DNA of 55,510 bases from Spirochaetales bacterium (GCA_022788185.1 JALEVV010000073.1:1-55510), one strand, 5' to 3'; positions 32,926 to 42,285 are shown, counted from the first letter of the stretch. Numbers and translations: made by a program. The notes: generated by a model not told the origin, from the letters alone.

Positions 32926-33885
32926 TCAGAGAGTCTTTGCAAGTTCCGCGAATCTTGCGTCCTCGCTCTTCATGAAAGCAGTGGCATCGGCGCTGTTTTT
33001 GTATGTGACCTCAACGCTGAGTGATGTCATAGCCTCGATGAACTGGGGGTCTTCGGTGCACTGCCTGATGATTGAATCAAGCTTGTTTACGATTTCATCG
33101 GGAGTATCCTTGGGAACAACGACAGTTCTCCACTGGGGAAGCACGCAGTCCACTCCGCACTCCTTGCCTGTCGGGACTTCGGGGAAGGCAGTATATCTCT
33201 TGTCAGAGAAGACTGCGAGGATCCTGAGCTGTCCGCTCTGGACGTTCGCGATTCCTTCGGGAGCGTTTGCCATTACACAGTCGACCTCACCTGCGAGAAG
33301 ACCAGTAATAGCCGGACCACCGCCGCTGTAGGGAACATGTGTGAAGCTGAGACCTGTCTCGTTCTCGAAAATAAGGGCAGCAAGGTGGTTACCGCCGTTG
33401 GCACCTGCGTTACCGCATGTGACCTTACCGGGATTTGCCTTGACGTCCGCGATGAGATCCTGGAGGGACTGATACTTGCTGTCAGCCCTTACGACGAGGT
33501 AGTTGTAGGATGAAACGACCTGGCTGACTGTCCTGAATGTGTCAACACCTGTGATGACAGTCTCGGAAAGGTGAGTCTTTGCCATTGTTGCGTTGTTCCA
33601 GTGCATGATCGCATAGCCGTCAGCTGATGCATCGAGGAATTCGACCGCACCTGTGATACCTGAAGCACCGGGAACGTTCTTGATGACCATTGTCTGTCCG
33701 TTGGCATATTTCGGGAAGACATCGGCAAGAGCCCTGAATACGATGTCTCCGCCACCGCCTGCTGACCAGCCTACTGTGGCTTCAACGGTTTTTGAAGGAT
33801 AAGCGGAAGCTTCGCTTGCGCCCTGTGCGAAAATGGATGATGCGAGCATCAGAACCATTAACAGTGTTACCAGACACTTTTTCAT
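32926..33885 (-). CDS. tctC: tripartite tricarboxylate transporter substrate-binding protein TctC
   Basis: A 319-residue periplasmic binding protein (Bug/TctC family) with a signal peptide ending SSIFAQG near residue 21. Family motifs are AGGGGDIVFRALADVF, NVPGASGITGAVEF, HVPYSGGGPAITGLLAGEVDCVMAN and VPKDTPDEIVNKLDSII. It binds a carboxylate in the periplasm and delivers it to TctAB. Codon use (frequent GGT, GCA) suggests high expression. It is the second gene after the Gfo/Idh dehydrogenase. Confidence 0.95.
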   Translation of the reverse strand: MKKCLVTLLMVLMLASSIFAQGASEASAYPSKTVEATVGWSAGGGGDIVFRALADVFPKYANGQTMVIKNVPGASGITGAVEFLDASADGYAIMHWNNATMAKTHLSETVITGVDTFRTVSQVVSSYNYLVVRADSKYQSLQDLIADVKANPGKVTCGNAGANGGNHLAALIFENETGLSFTHVPYSGGGPAITGLLAGEVDCVMANAPEGIANVQSGQLRILAVFSDKRYTAFPEVPTGKECGVDCVLPQWRTVVVPKDTPDEIVNKLDSIIRQCTEDPQFIEAMTSLSVEVTYKNSADATAFMKSEDARFAELAKTL

Positions 33886-33921
33886 ATTTTATCTCCTTTT
33901 GCTGCCTGTATGGCATTTGTT

Positions 33922-34971
33922 TCATACTTCTGCGGGACGTCCCGTCTTTGCACTTTCGTAGATCGCCGCGATGATCCTCACGGCTTCGGTGGCACTCTCA
34001 CCGGTAACCTCAGGAGCCCTGCCGCTGATGATCGCATCGGCGAAATCCCTGAATTCCAGCTCATGACCTAGGGTGTTGATCGCCTTGGGATCGGAAGCGC
34101 CGCCTCCGGCCTTTGTCCTGTCGGCAAAGGAGCGCCTGATCTCCTCATCCTCAGGTCTCTCATTTCTGAAAGACCACACCTTTATGGACTCTTCCTCGAG
34201 GACGACGGAGCCTTCCGTTCCCGAAATCTCCAGCTTCTTCAGGAATCCGGGATAGACACCGGTACTTCCCTCTATAACACCCAGGGCCCCGTTTTCGAAC
34301 CTGAGCACCGCAACACCCACGTCCTCGACCTCGATCCTCTCATGGGCAAGGATCGAAGTATACGCCTGTACCTCACTCACCTTTCCGCAGATCCACTGCA
34401 GCAGGTCGATGGCGTGTATCGACTGATTCATCAGCGCTCCGCCGCCGTCCACCTTCCAGGTTCCCCTCCAGGCACCTGAATCGTAGTACTCCTGACTGCG
34501 GAACCACTTCACCTGAGCATCGCAGAGAGTCAGCTTTCCGAAGCGTCCCTCCTCCACGGCCTTCTTTATGAGACGGGGTGCCTCATAGAACCTGGACTGG
34601 AAGACACCTGTTACAATGACGCCGTATTTTTCAGCTTCCTTCAGTATCTCTTCGCAGCGCTCGGGTGTGATCTCAATGGGCTTTTCGATGATGACGTGCT
34701 TTGAGTGCCTGATGGCCGCAAGCGCGCTCTCCAGATGGTAGCCGGATGGAGTTGCAATCGTGACGGCTTCGATTTCAGGATCACTGAGGAATTCCTCAAG
34801 GTCCTCATATGCCTTTCCTTCCCCATGCTTTTCGCAGAAGGCCCGGGCCCTGCCCTTAACCATGTCGAACGCACCGACGAAGCGGCAGTTGTCATTCTTC
34901 TTTATTGCCAGCACATGAGTCTCCGCAATAACGCCGAGACCGATTATGCCGAATCCGACTTTACGATCCAT
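33922..34971 (-). CDS. Gfo/Idh/MocA-family NAD(P)-dependent oxidoreductase
   Basis: A 349-residue dehydrogenase with an N-terminal Rossmann fold (VGFGIIGLGVIAETHVLAI), the EKPIEI motif near residue 95 (usually EKP with catalytic lysine), and the C-terminal beta-sheet domain. It acts on sugars, inositols or sugar acids. It opens the string leading to tctCBA, the M24-fold protein and the MFS carrier, so the imported carboxylate may be a sugar-acid derivative (inference). ATG 34971 was chosen over 35010 because AAAAGGAG lies just before it. It diverges from a ROK regulator that probably controls it. Confidence 0.9.
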   Translation of the reverse strand: MDRKVGFGIIGLGVIAETHVLAIKKNDNCRFVGAFDMVKGRARAFCEKHGEGKAYEDLEEFLSDPEIEAVTIATPSGYHLESALAAIRHSKHVIIEKPIEITPERCEEILKEAEKYGVIVTGVFQSRFYEAPRLIKKAVEEGRFGKLTLCDAQVKWFRSQEYYDSGAWRGTWKVDGGGALMNQSIHAIDLLQWICGKVSEVQAYTSILAHERIEVEDVGVAVLRFENGALGVIEGSTGVYPGFLKKLEISGTEGSVVLEEESIKVWSFRNERPEDEEIRRSFADRTKAGGGASDPKAINTLGHELEFRDFADAIISGRAPEVTGESATEAVRIIAAIYESAKTGRPAEV

Positions 34972-35191
34972 TTGTGTCTCCTTTTGTTTCAGGTTATCAC
35001 ACATCCGCAATTTGTCAATTAATTTTACTAATTATTTTAACACCCCTCATTTTCCCTCCGGAAAAGGTGATGAACGATAATGACGGATTAATGAAAATGC
35101 GTTGTTGCCAATGAAAATATTGAAGCGAAATAATCACTTTTTTGTTTAAAACCACAAATATGTCTTGCCCGCTGAAGGTATGTGAACTAAA
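34972..35191 (+). promoter_or_regulatory. divergent control region, dehydrogenase/ROK
   Basis: A 220-base AT-rich gap between the divergent Gfo/Idh and ROK genes. Short AT-rich partial inverted repeats occur near 35015-35040, but no clear operator could be fixed by eye. ROK regulators usually bind such gaps. Confidence 0.35.
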
Positions 35192-36436
35192 ATGTCAGGG
35201 GTGAGATTTGAAGACCTTGAATTTGTAAACTATAAAAACATAATCGATGCCATCGGGGCAATGGAAAGTCCTTCCAGAGCCTCTGTGGCCAAAGCACTTG
35301 CCGTCTCCAAGACTACCGTTTCCTACGTAGTGAGTGACCTTATCGAAAAGGGAATCGTCGAGGAGACCGAGCTTCAGGACAGCGGAAGGCGCGGTCGCCC
35401 CGGACTTGGCCTCAGGCTCAGGGACGGTGCCTGGTGCGCACTCGGGGCTGCCTTCATCTCCTCCCACTGGAGCTTCGTGATCACAGGTCTTTCAGGCAGG
35501 GTTATCTTCCGGCACGAGGCACCGGAGATCTCGGTTCTCACGCCGGACAGTCTCCTGTCCAGCCTCAAGCATGAACTTAGAGAGATCATGTCATCACTTC
35601 CCCATACGATGCTCCCTGCTATCGGTCTGGGTCTTCCGGGAATTGTGGACATTGAGAGAAACCGGATCATAGTGGCAAACGACATGAAGTGGCATGATCC
35701 CATAGATTTCGGGAGCAAGATCGAGAAGGAATTCGGCATCAGGGTCTATTCCGTGAACAGATATACGGCGGCAGGTATTGCCGAGTTCAGGTATGCAAAC
35801 CCCGAAAGGGATCTGGACATGATCTACATAGGTCTTGGACACGGAATACGTTCCGCAATCTTCATCAACGGCAGGCTGCTCTCAGGCGCCACCTATTCAG
35901 CCGGACGTATCGCCCACATCGTGGTAGACCAGACAGGGCCGCTCTGTGACTGCGGCAAGAAGGGGTGTCTTCTCACACTTGCCAGCAGCGATGTGCTGAT
36001 CAGGAAGGCGGATGAGCTGAGAAAGCTCGATGAAAACAGGATTTCAAGGCTGAATGATGAGGGTGTGAAGCTCGATGAGGAGACCATATGCACGCTGGCG
36101 GATGAGTATGACACGTGTGCCATGAAGGCCATTGACACGATAGTCGAGCCGCTTGCAAGGGGCCTCGGGGAGATATGTGACATCATCAATCCCAGGAAAA
36201 TCATCATCGGAGGCCCGATCGGGTACTCATCCCGCTATCTGGTGACCAGGCTGAGGGAGTGTCTCAGGCAGAAGCTCACGGCCTCTCCTGCAGGTGAAGT
36301 CCTTAAAGTCGAACAGGCCTGTCTGAAAGATTACGGCTCCGCACTGGGAGCCGCATCACTGGTACTTGAAAACAAGGCCGACCTGCTTTACAGGGCTGAG
36401 AACGTGCACTCCTCCATCAAGAACGAAGAGAGGTGA
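35192..36436 (+). CDS. ROK-family transcriptional regulator
   Basis: A 414-residue regulator. An N-terminal MarR-like helix-turn-helix (SRASVAKALAVSKTTVSYVVSDLIEKGIV, residues about 27-55) precedes a ROK sugar-kinase-like domain with the zinc motif CDCGKKGCLLTLAS (about residues 250-263) and the glycine-rich IGLGLPGIVD stretch. It likely senses a sugar or sugar acid and represses the divergent dehydrogenase/Tct genes. The start at ATG 35192 is probable; GTG 35201 after AGGGG is an alternative. The last 49 bases overlap the pectinesterase gene tail to tail. Confidence 0.9.
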   Translation: MSGVRFEDLEFVNYKNIIDAIGAMESPSRASVAKALAVSKTTVSYVVSDLIEKGIVEETELQDSGRRGRPGLGLRLRDGAWCALGAAFISSHWSFVITGLSGRVIFRHEAPEISVLTPDSLLSSLKHELREIMSSLPHTMLPAIGLGLPGIVDIERNRIIVANDMKWHDPIDFGSKIEKEFGIRVYSVNRYTAAGIAEFRYANPERDLDMIYIGLGHGIRSAIFINGRLLSGATYSAGRIAHIVVDQTGPLCDCGKKGCLLTLASSDVLIRKADELRKLDENRISRLNDEGVKLDEETICTLADEYDTCAMKAIDTIVEPLARGLGEICDIINPRKIIIGGPIGYSSRYLVTRLRECLRQKLTASPAGEVLKVEQACLKDYGSALGAASLVLENKADLLYRAENVHSSIKNEER

Positions 36437-37242
36437 GCCTTATCGCCCCTGCCCGGCCATGCGATGAAGCCATCCTTTGAGATGTGTCTGGCGAATGTGC
36501 ACCTGACAAAGCGGGCCTTCCCCTCATCGCGCCACGGTCTCATCAGGTAGATTTCACCATCTACATCAAGCGGGGACGTGAAGGTGCAATCCTCGAAGGT
36601 CAGGCCATCCCAATCCTTCTTTCCGGAGGGAGCCGTGACAAAGCCCTTTTCCACGCTTATTATCTCGGCATTTCTGAAAATGGCATCACCGCCGCCGAAG
36701 ATGAAGTCGACGCCACCTGAAATGCTGCCGCCCTCAAAGAGGGTATAAGTCCTCTTTCTGGGCAGGAAGCATCTGGGACCGTAGAAGCCCCTCTCTTCCC
36801 TCTCCTCATCGGGAAGAGGTGCCAGGAAGAGTGTATCCTGATGACCCATGAGGTTCACGTTCACAAGGTGGGACTCATCCACGTCCAGGTAAAGCGCGAC
36901 GGCCTGTCCCGCATCACAGCCCTTCCCGGCCGTGTTCTGGATTGTGAGATTCTCAAGGTGAAGCTTTTCGCCTGAGAAGAAGGCAGTGTAGCTTCTGAAG
37001 GTCCCCCTCTTCCATCCATCGGCAAGCAGCTCCCTGGCTCCGTCGGAGTAGGTGATGAGAACCTTACCCTCACCCCTGATGACAAGATCATGCTTGTCGG
37101 AAAAGAGCTTTTCCCTGTAGATTCCTTCCTTCACCGTAATCGTGGCAGGAACCATGTAAGGCACTGCATCGAGTGCCTCCTGAATTGTCATGTATGAGCC
37201 GTTTCCGTCCTTGGAAACGGTAAGGGTGTATCTTCCGTTCAT
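36388..37242 (-). CDS. pectinesterase (carbohydrate esterase family 8)
   Basis: A 284-residue right-handed beta-helix protein of the pectin methylesterase family. Catalytic motifs are present: GHQDTLF (first Asp, about residue 132), GGVDFIFGGGDAIF (second Asp, about residue 175) and LMRPWR (Arg). It begins DGNGSYMTIQEALDAVP as the family does. No signal peptide is seen, so it would act in the cytoplasm on imported oligogalacturonides. It is linked by a four-base overlap to thyX, a likely accidental partner, in the malQ-rsmE-thyX string. Confidence 0.9.
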   Translation of the reverse strand: MNGRYTLTVSKDGNGSYMTIQEALDAVPYMVPATITVKEGIYREKLFSDKHDLVIRGEGKVLITYSDGARELLADGWKRGTFRSYTAFFSGEKLHLENLTIQNTAGKGCDAGQAVALYLDVDESHLVNVNLMGHQDTLFLAPLPDEEREERGFYGPRCFLPRKRTYTLFEGGSISGGVDFIFGGGDAIFRNAEIISVEKGFVTAPSGKKDWDGLTFEDCTFTSPLDVDGEIYLMRPWRDEGKARFVRCTFARHISKDGFIAWPGRGDKAHLSSFLMEECTFSAL

Positions 37243-38060
37243 TTCAATTTTGAGAGGAATATCTCCTTCTCCCTCTTTTCAAGGGTGCATTCACCGCCCT
37301 CCAGCATCACCTTAAGGGCCTCAAGCTCCCTGGCTGAGAAGGTGGCTGAGCCGAGCTTCAGATTGATGAACGCTTCAGCAGCCATCGGGCATACCGCCTT
37401 TACCATCTCCAGCATAACCTCGGCATATGCCCTGATCTCGTACTGGGCATGGCCGTCCAGGCGGAGGCGCAGGAAGTGGAAGAGATTGTGCAGGTCAATC
37501 TCCCAGTAGAACTCAGTGTACATTGAAAGCGGCAGGTTGATGCGGCTTATCTCTCTGGCAATTCCCTCATCGAGGAGCTCATGGTATACGCGGAAGGTCT
37601 CCTCCGCATTCTCCCTTAAGGCATTCTGAACCTTTGAGGCGACCTCCGGGCTGACAGGCTCGTTTTTGCGTCCCTGCTTGTTGTCCTCGCTCTGAAGCGC
37701 GATCTTATCGGATGAAGGAATATATACCTCATCCTTCATTACTGAGTATCTGCCGCTGATTTCGTTCATGCGGGCCGTGCGGTGACGCACCCACTGTCTG
37801 GCCACGAAGATCGGAGCCTTGACATGGAAGGTGAAGACCACCTGCTCAAAGGGGGAAGTATGGTCGTTTCTCAGAAGATAGTTGATAAGTCCCCTGTCCT
37901 GTCTGTAGCTCTTGGTGCCGTCCCCGTAGCTGACACGGGCGGCCTGCACTATCCTCTGATCGGAACCGAGGTAATCAACAAGACGGACAAAGCCGTGATC
38001 AAGAACGGTAAACTCCTTGTCCAGTATTTTTTCCGCTTCTTCCACAACACAGTGTGCCAT
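37239..38060 (-). CDS. thyX: flavin-dependent thymidylate synthase ThyX
   Basis: A 273-residue enzyme that makes dTMP from dUMP using FAD and NADPH. The diagnostic ThyX motif RHRTARMNEIS (RHR-x7-S) is near residue 92, followed by GRYS; the C-terminal region contains DLHNLFHFLRLRLDGHAQYEIR, which binds FAD and dUMP. It is somewhat longer than the usual 220-250. The gene lies between rsmE (10-base gap) and the pectinesterase gene (4-base overlap). Confidence 0.97.
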   Translation of the reverse strand: MAHCVVEEAEKILDKEFTVLDHGFVRLVDYLGSDQRIVQAARVSYGDGTKSYRQDRGLINYLLRNDHTSPFEQVVFTFHVKAPIFVARQWVRHRTARMNEISGRYSVMKDEVYIPSSDKIALQSEDNKQGRKNEPVSPEVASKVQNALRENAEETFRVYHELLDEGIAREISRINLPLSMYTEFYWEIDLHNLFHFLRLRLDGHAQYEIRAYAEVMLEMVKAVCPMAAEAFINLKLGSATFSARELEALKVMLEGGECTLEKREKEIFLSKLK

Positions 38061-38070
38061 TGTTTATCTC

Positions 38071-38778
38071 CTATATTTTACCCATCCTCTCAAGGGCGAG
38101 GGCCACGGCGGCAACCGCCGCTGTTTCCGTTCTGAGGATGTGGTTTCCCATTACGGTCGGGATGAATCCCGATTCGAGAAAGAGCATGCGCTCCTTCTCA
38201 CTCCACCCCCTTTCAGGACCTATTGCAAGGGTGACACTCCCCTTTTCCAGCTCCAGGGAGGAAAACCTCACCGATCCGACGACGTTGTCAAGCAGCAGGT
38301 GAAGACCAGGATCCGCCAGGGAAACAGCCTCCCTGACACTTCCTGCAAATATGCATTCGGCAACTCCCGTGTGCCCTCCCTGCATCGCACCGGAGAGCAT
38401 TATCTTCCGGTACTCACCCTCCGTGTAGAGCCCGGAGGAGCGGTAGCTCTTCTCACCGAGTTCTGACGTGGTGAGAATTATGCGGGATACCCCCAGGGAA
38501 ACAAGCTCCCTGAGAATACGCTTCATGCAGATCGGACGGACCATTGCGAGGATCACGGTGAGGGGAAAGAGACTGCTGTCCTCCTTCTCCGGTACAAAGG
38601 AGAAGGAGACACCTTCACCCGTTAACGATGTTACGGTGCACTCTCCCCTTTCGGCGTTGATGATTCCGCCCCGGAAGGTGCTGCCCTCTTTTGCATGCAG
38701 CACGTTCCTGAGGTGGTCAAACCGCTCATCGCCCTTTGTGAACTCCCGTTCATCCCTGTCAAAGAGGATTATGTTCAC
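38071..38778 (-). CDS. rsmE: 16S rRNA m3U1498 methyltransferase RsmE
   Basis: A 235-residue SPOUT-family methyltransferase. The N-terminal PUA-like domain (FDHLRNVLHAKEGSTF) is followed by the knotted domain with the SAM-binding ending LAIGPERGWSEKERMLFLESGF and GNHILRTETAAVAAVALAL. It modifies U1498 in 16S rRNA. Its start lies 20 bases inside the malQ 3' end, indicating coupled translation. Confidence 0.95.
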   Translation of the reverse strand: MNIILFDRDEREFTKGDERFDHLRNVLHAKEGSTFRGGIINAERGECTVTSLTGEGVSFSFVPEKEDSSLFPLTVILAMVRPICMKRILRELVSLGVSRIILTTSELGEKSYRSSGLYTEGEYRKIMLSGAMQGGHTGVAECIFAGSVREAVSLADPGLHLLLDNVVGSVRFSSLELEKGSVTLAIGPERGWSEKERMLFLESGFIPTVMGNHILRTETAAVAAVALALERMGKI

Positions 38779-40285
38779 TTTTCCTTCCGTAAAGATCGAT
38801 GTAGTACTTCAGACCGCTGAAGTTATTCTCATCCGCAAGCATCTCCGAGCTCATCTTCCAGGACCAGTTGGACGTCCCGCACGTGGAAGGGACATTCATC
38901 CTGGCATTCTCATCAAGGCCGAGCACGTCCTGTACCGGGATTATCGCATATGCGGCAGTGGATGAGAGCACTGCCCTTATCATCTTATAGACAATGCCGC
39001 CGTCATCGGTTTCAAGGTAGCGCCTGACGTAGTCCTTATCCTTATCACCGAGGGAACGGTACCAGCCCAGCGTCGTGTTGTTGTCGTGGGTACCGGTATA
39101 CATCACGCTGCTCTTTTCCACGTTGTGGGGAAGGTATGCGTTGGTTGTGTCGAATTCTCCATCATCATCAAAGCCGAAGGCGAACTGGAGGATCTTCATT
39201 CCCGGAAGTCCGTTTCCGTCCCTCAGGGCCTCCACATCCTCGGTAATGACACCCAGGTCCTCGGCGATGATGGGCAGGTTATCGCCCAAAGCACCCTTGA
39301 AGGCATCGAGAAGCTTCTGACCGGGAGCGGGGACCCACTTACCGTTTATTGCAGTATCCTCACCTGCAGGAACTTCCCAGCATGCGGCGAAGCCCCTGAA
39401 GTGGTCGATGCGGACGATGTCACACATCTTCAGCGTCTCCCTGAGACGGCTGATCCACCAGGCAAAGCCGGTTTTTTCATGCTCTTCCCAGCGGTAGAGA
39501 GGGTTACCCCAGAGCTGACCTGTGGCACTGAATGCATCTGGCGGTACTCCAGAGGAAGCTTCCTGCCTGCACTCCTCATCAAGTTTCAGCAGCTTCGCAT
39601 TCGTCCAGGCATCGACGCTGTCCGGTGCGACGAAGATGGGGATGTCCCCTATGATTTCTACTCCGTGCTCATTGGCATATTTCTTGAGTGCATTCCACTG
39701 GGAGAAGAAGAAGTACTGAAGGACCCTGACGATCTCGATCTCCTCAGCCTTTTCCTTCCTTACCCCGGCAAGGGCTGCTTCATCCCTCTTCCTGAGTTCT
39801 TCTGGCCATACGAGGAACCATCTGGAGTCATTGTATTCCTCAACGAGGACCGAGTAGAGGGCATAGTCATCGAGCCACCAGGCCTTATCGCTGCAGAATG
39901 CTGCATATTCCTCTGTGGGTGACTTGAGGAACTTACGGGCAGCCTTTCTAAGCAGGGGCATCTTGAATTCCCTTGCCCTGCCATAGTCAACGCGTTCCGT
40001 CTCGAACGACTTGCCCACCAGGTCAGTGATATCGAGAAGGTCATCGAGATAGAGGGTTTCCAGATCGATGAGAAGCTCATTGCCCGCAAAGGTCGAACGG
40101 GCTGCATAGGGACTGTCACCGAATCCGGTGGGGCCTAAGGGAAGTATCTGCCAGAGTGAGACGTGGGCAGCTTCAAGCTTATCAACAAAGGCGAATGCCG
40201 CCTTTCCAAGTGTGCCTATCCCGTACTTTCCGGGAAGACTTGTGGGGTGCAGCAGTACACCTGCTTTTCTTTTCAGTTCATTCAT
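38759..40285 (-). CDS. malQ: 4-alpha-glucanotransferase (amylomaltase)
   Basis: A 508-residue GH77 enzyme that transfers glucan chains during maltodextrin and glycogen metabolism. Motifs: GVLLHPTSLPGKYGIGTLG at the N-terminus, VRIDHFRGFAACWEVP (nucleophile Asp), LPIIAEDLG (acid/base Glu), and MYTGTHDNNTTLGW. ATG 40285 was chosen because it gives the family N-terminus; -10 TATACT ends seven bases before it and no ribosome-binding site is present. It is the first gene of malQ-rsmE-thyX-pectinesterase. Confidence 0.96.
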   Translation of the reverse strand: MNELKRKAGVLLHPTSLPGKYGIGTLGKAAFAFVDKLEAAHVSLWQILPLGPTGFGDSPYAARSTFAGNELLIDLETLYLDDLLDITDLVGKSFETERVDYGRAREFKMPLLRKAARKFLKSPTEEYAAFCSDKAWWLDDYALYSVLVEEYNDSRWFLVWPEELRKRDEAALAGVRKEKAEEIEIVRVLQYFFFSQWNALKKYANEHGVEIIGDIPIFVAPDSVDAWTNAKLLKLDEECRQEASSGVPPDAFSATGQLWGNPLYRWEEHEKTGFAWWISRLRETLKMCDIVRIDHFRGFAACWEVPAGEDTAINGKWVPAPGQKLLDAFKGALGDNLPIIAEDLGVITEDVEALRDGNGLPGMKILQFAFGFDDDGEFDTTNAYLPHNVEKSSVMYTGTHDNNTTLGWYRSLGDKDKDYVRRYLETDDGGIVYKMIRAVLSSTAAYAIIPVQDVLGLDENARMNVPSTCGTSNWSWKMSSEMLADENNFSGLKYYIDLYGRKSEHNPL

Positions 40286-40292
40286 AATTGTG

Positions 40293-40321
40293 AGTATATT
40301 GAACAAAATGCGTCTTTGCAA
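40293..40321 (-). promoter_or_regulatory. malQ promoter, leaderless type
   Basis: Minus-strand -35 TTGCAA (40321-40316), exact 17-base spacer, -10 TATACT (40298-40293), seven bases to ATG 40285. Confidence 0.65.
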
Positions 40322-40440
40322 TCAGACAATTGGTTTCAGATATTCCCATATCCAAACGGACACCCAAATTAATGGATTTAAAAAAATGAACGCCTTGAAC
40401 GATTACTCCATTATAATTATATATGTAATCTATATATATC

Positions 40441-40469
40441 TTGATTAACCCCCTGTTTTGTGCTATGAT
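40441..40469 (+). promoter_or_regulatory. carD promoter
   Basis: -35 TTGATT (40441-40446), exact 17-base spacer, -10 TATGAT (40464-40469), six bases to ATG 40476. The AT-rich stretch just upstream (40415-40440) may be an UP-like element. Confidence 0.65.
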
Positions 40470-40475
40470 TCGACC

Positions 40476-40973
40476 ATGGAAGGCAATGAAGTGATGTTTA
40501 CAGTCGGACAGCATGTAGTCTATCCGCAGCAGGGTATGGGGATCATCAGATCCATCGAGGAAAAAAAGCACGGCGGGGCAACTGAAAAGTATTACAGCAT
40601 ATATCTTAAGAACTCCGACATGAACATCATGATCCCTGTGAACAGGGCCGCTTCCATCGGGATCAGGAGTGTCGTCACCGCCGAGGAAGCAAAGGCTGCC
40701 ATCGACGGCATCAAGGGCAAGGTAAGATCTTCCACTCAGGACTGGAAGCAACGCCTCCACCAGAGTCAGGAGCTCCTTAATGACGGTGCGATCGCTTCCA
40801 TTGCAAAAGTGGTCCAGACACTGTATCATCGCTCTAAGATCAAGGAACTTCCCATTCAGGAAAAACGCATTTACGAGGGAGCCCTCTCGCTTCTCATCGA
40901 GGAATCATCCCTGGCCCTAAATCTTGGAGAGGAAGAAATCTCAGCCCTGATCCTTGAGAGACTTGAAAGCTGA
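40476..40973 (+). CDS. carD: CarD-family transcription regulator
   Basis: A 165-residue CarD_CdnL_TRCF-like protein that binds the RNA polymerase beta subunit and stabilises open complexes, often at ribosomal promoters. The N-terminal Tudor-like domain begins FTVGQHVVYPQQGMGIIRSIEE; the C-terminal helical domain includes DWKQRLHQSQELLNDG and ALSLLIEESSLALN. ATG 40476 is leaderless with respect to the upstream promoter. ATG 40494, preceded by GGAAGG, gives the more usual MFTVG start and is a real alternative. It is followed two bases later by ispD. Confidence 0.93.
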   Translation: MEGNEVMFTVGQHVVYPQQGMGIIRSIEEKKHGGATEKYYSIYLKNSDMNIMIPVNRAASIGIRSVVTAEEAKAAIDGIKGKVRSSTQDWKQRLHQSQELLNDGAIASIAKVVQTLYHRSKIKELPIQEKRIYEGALSLLIEESSLALNLGEEEISALILERLES

Positions 40974-40975
40974 AA

Positions 40976-41776
40976 ATGTCAATTCCGGGTTTTGCGCTTG
41001 TCGTCACCGCGGCAGGCTCCTCACTGAGGTTCTCATCGGCATTTGATGAGGGAGAAACGGTTAAAAAGGAATTTCTTGAAATCGACGGTCATTCCGTGCT
41101 TTACCGGGCGACCGAACCCTTTTTCGAACTGCCATCCCTGATGGCTGTCGTCATCACGTACAGAAAGGAATCCCTGGACGAGACCATCGTCGCCCTGGAG
41201 GATCTTGCAGACATCAACTCAATTCCGATGTTCTTCGTCGAGGGTGGTGCCACCCGACAGGAATCGGTGCGTCTTGCACTGGAAAAACTCAGTTCGCTGG
41301 GAATGGATTTCCCATATGTGGCCGTCCAGGACGGGGCAAGGCCTTATGTGACTCCCCGCCTTATAATAAACATACTTGCAACCGCGGCAGGAAGCTCGGG
41401 AGCGCTTCCCGCCCTTCCCATGACCGACTCCGTCAGAAGGATAGATGGCATGGGCAGGATCATCGAGTGTCCCTCAAGACGCGGTCTTGTACGGGTACAG
41501 ACCCCTCAGATCTTCGAGTTTGAAAAGCTGCTTGATGCCCATGAGAGATTTGCCGACCTTCAGGCAACCGATGACAGCGAGCTCTACGTGGCTGCCGGAT
41601 ATGAGTGCACGGTATGCGAAGGCAGTGAGGAAAATATCAAGATAACCTACGAAGCGGACATTCCTGATGCCCGTGAGCAGATTGCGAAGTACATAGAGGA
41701 CAGGAGGAAGGGACGCACTTCAAGGGAAGCCAATGAGACATTCCGCCGCCTTCTCCATTCAGGGGATGAACTATGA
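40976..41776 (+). CDS. ispD: 2-C-methyl-D-erythritol 4-phosphate cytidylyltransferase
   Basis: A 266-residue IspD, the third step of the MEP isoprenoid pathway. The nucleotide-binding N-terminus reads VVTAAGSSLRF, with the conserved lysine in KKEFLEIDG after a short insertion; VAVQDGARPYVTPRLI and RVQTPQIFEFEKLLDAH are typical. It is about 30 residues longer than most, with a charged C-terminal tail. It overlaps ispF by four bases. Confidence 0.94.
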   Translation: MSIPGFALVVTAAGSSLRFSSAFDEGETVKKEFLEIDGHSVLYRATEPFFELPSLMAVVITYRKESLDETIVALEDLADINSIPMFFVEGGATRQESVRLALEKLSSLGMDFPYVAVQDGARPYVTPRLIINILATAAGSSGALPALPMTDSVRRIDGMGRIIECPSRRGLVRVQTPQIFEFEKLLDAHERFADLQATDDSELYVAAGYECTVCEGSEENIKITYEADIPDAREQIAKYIEDRRKGRTSREANETFRRLLHSGDEL

Positions 41777-42234
41777 GGATCGGACAGGGCTTTGACCTTC
41801 ACAGACTGAAGGAAGGACGCCGTCTCCTGCTAGGCGGTGTGGAAATCCCCTCTGACATGGGTGAGGATGCCCACTCAGACGGGGATGTACTCCTCCATGC
41901 CCTCATCGACGCACTGCTGGGATCAAAGGCCCTGGGAGATATCGGACAGCACTTTCCACCCTCAGACATGAGATATAAGGACATGGACAGCAGGGAGCTG
42001 CTGAAACGCACCCTTGCCCTTGCATCCTTTCACATAATCAACATTGACTGCAACATCATCCTCCAGACGCCAAAGCTCTCCCCTCATATAATGGATATAA
42101 GAAAGAGCCTGGCATCCCTGCTGGACATGGATGTATCTGACATCTCAGTCAAGGCCAAGACGGCAGAGCACATCCTCGGGGAGCTCGGACGGGGCGAAGC
42201 AATCGCCGCGGAAGTAACGCTTCTTACCGAGTGA
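41773..42234 (+). CDS. ispF: 2-C-methyl-D-erythritol 2,4-cyclodiphosphate synthase
   Basis: A 153-residue IspF. The metal site is DLHRL (Asp8, His10) and the family motif HSDGDVLLHALIDALLG contains the third ligand. The C-terminus ends GRGEAIAAEVTLLTE as usual. It is encoded separately from ispD but with overlapping ends (ATGA), whereas some spirochaetes have a fused IspDF. A terminator follows directly. Confidence 0.96.
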   Translation: MRIGQGFDLHRLKEGRRLLLGGVEIPSDMGEDAHSDGDVLLHALIDALLGSKALGDIGQHFPPSDMRYKDMDSRELLKRTLALASFHIINIDCNIILQTPKLSPHIMDIRKSLASLLDMDVSDISVKAKTAEHILGELGRGEAIAAEVTLLTE

Positions 42235-42240
42235 CAAAGA

Positions 42241-42265
42241 ACGGGAGCCCTTTCGAGGCTCCCGT
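42241..42265 (+). terminator. bidirectional terminator between ispF and the P-loop gene
   Basis: A perfect nine-base stem ACGGGAGCC/GGCTCCCGT (42241-42249 with 42257-42265) lies between convergent genes. The T-tracts on both sides are modest. Confidence 0.7.
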
Positions 42266-42285
42266 ATCTGTATATTCCGAAATAA

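Noticed and set aside
39086-39922. A 278-codon plus-strand frame
   Set aside because: Antisense shadow of malQ.
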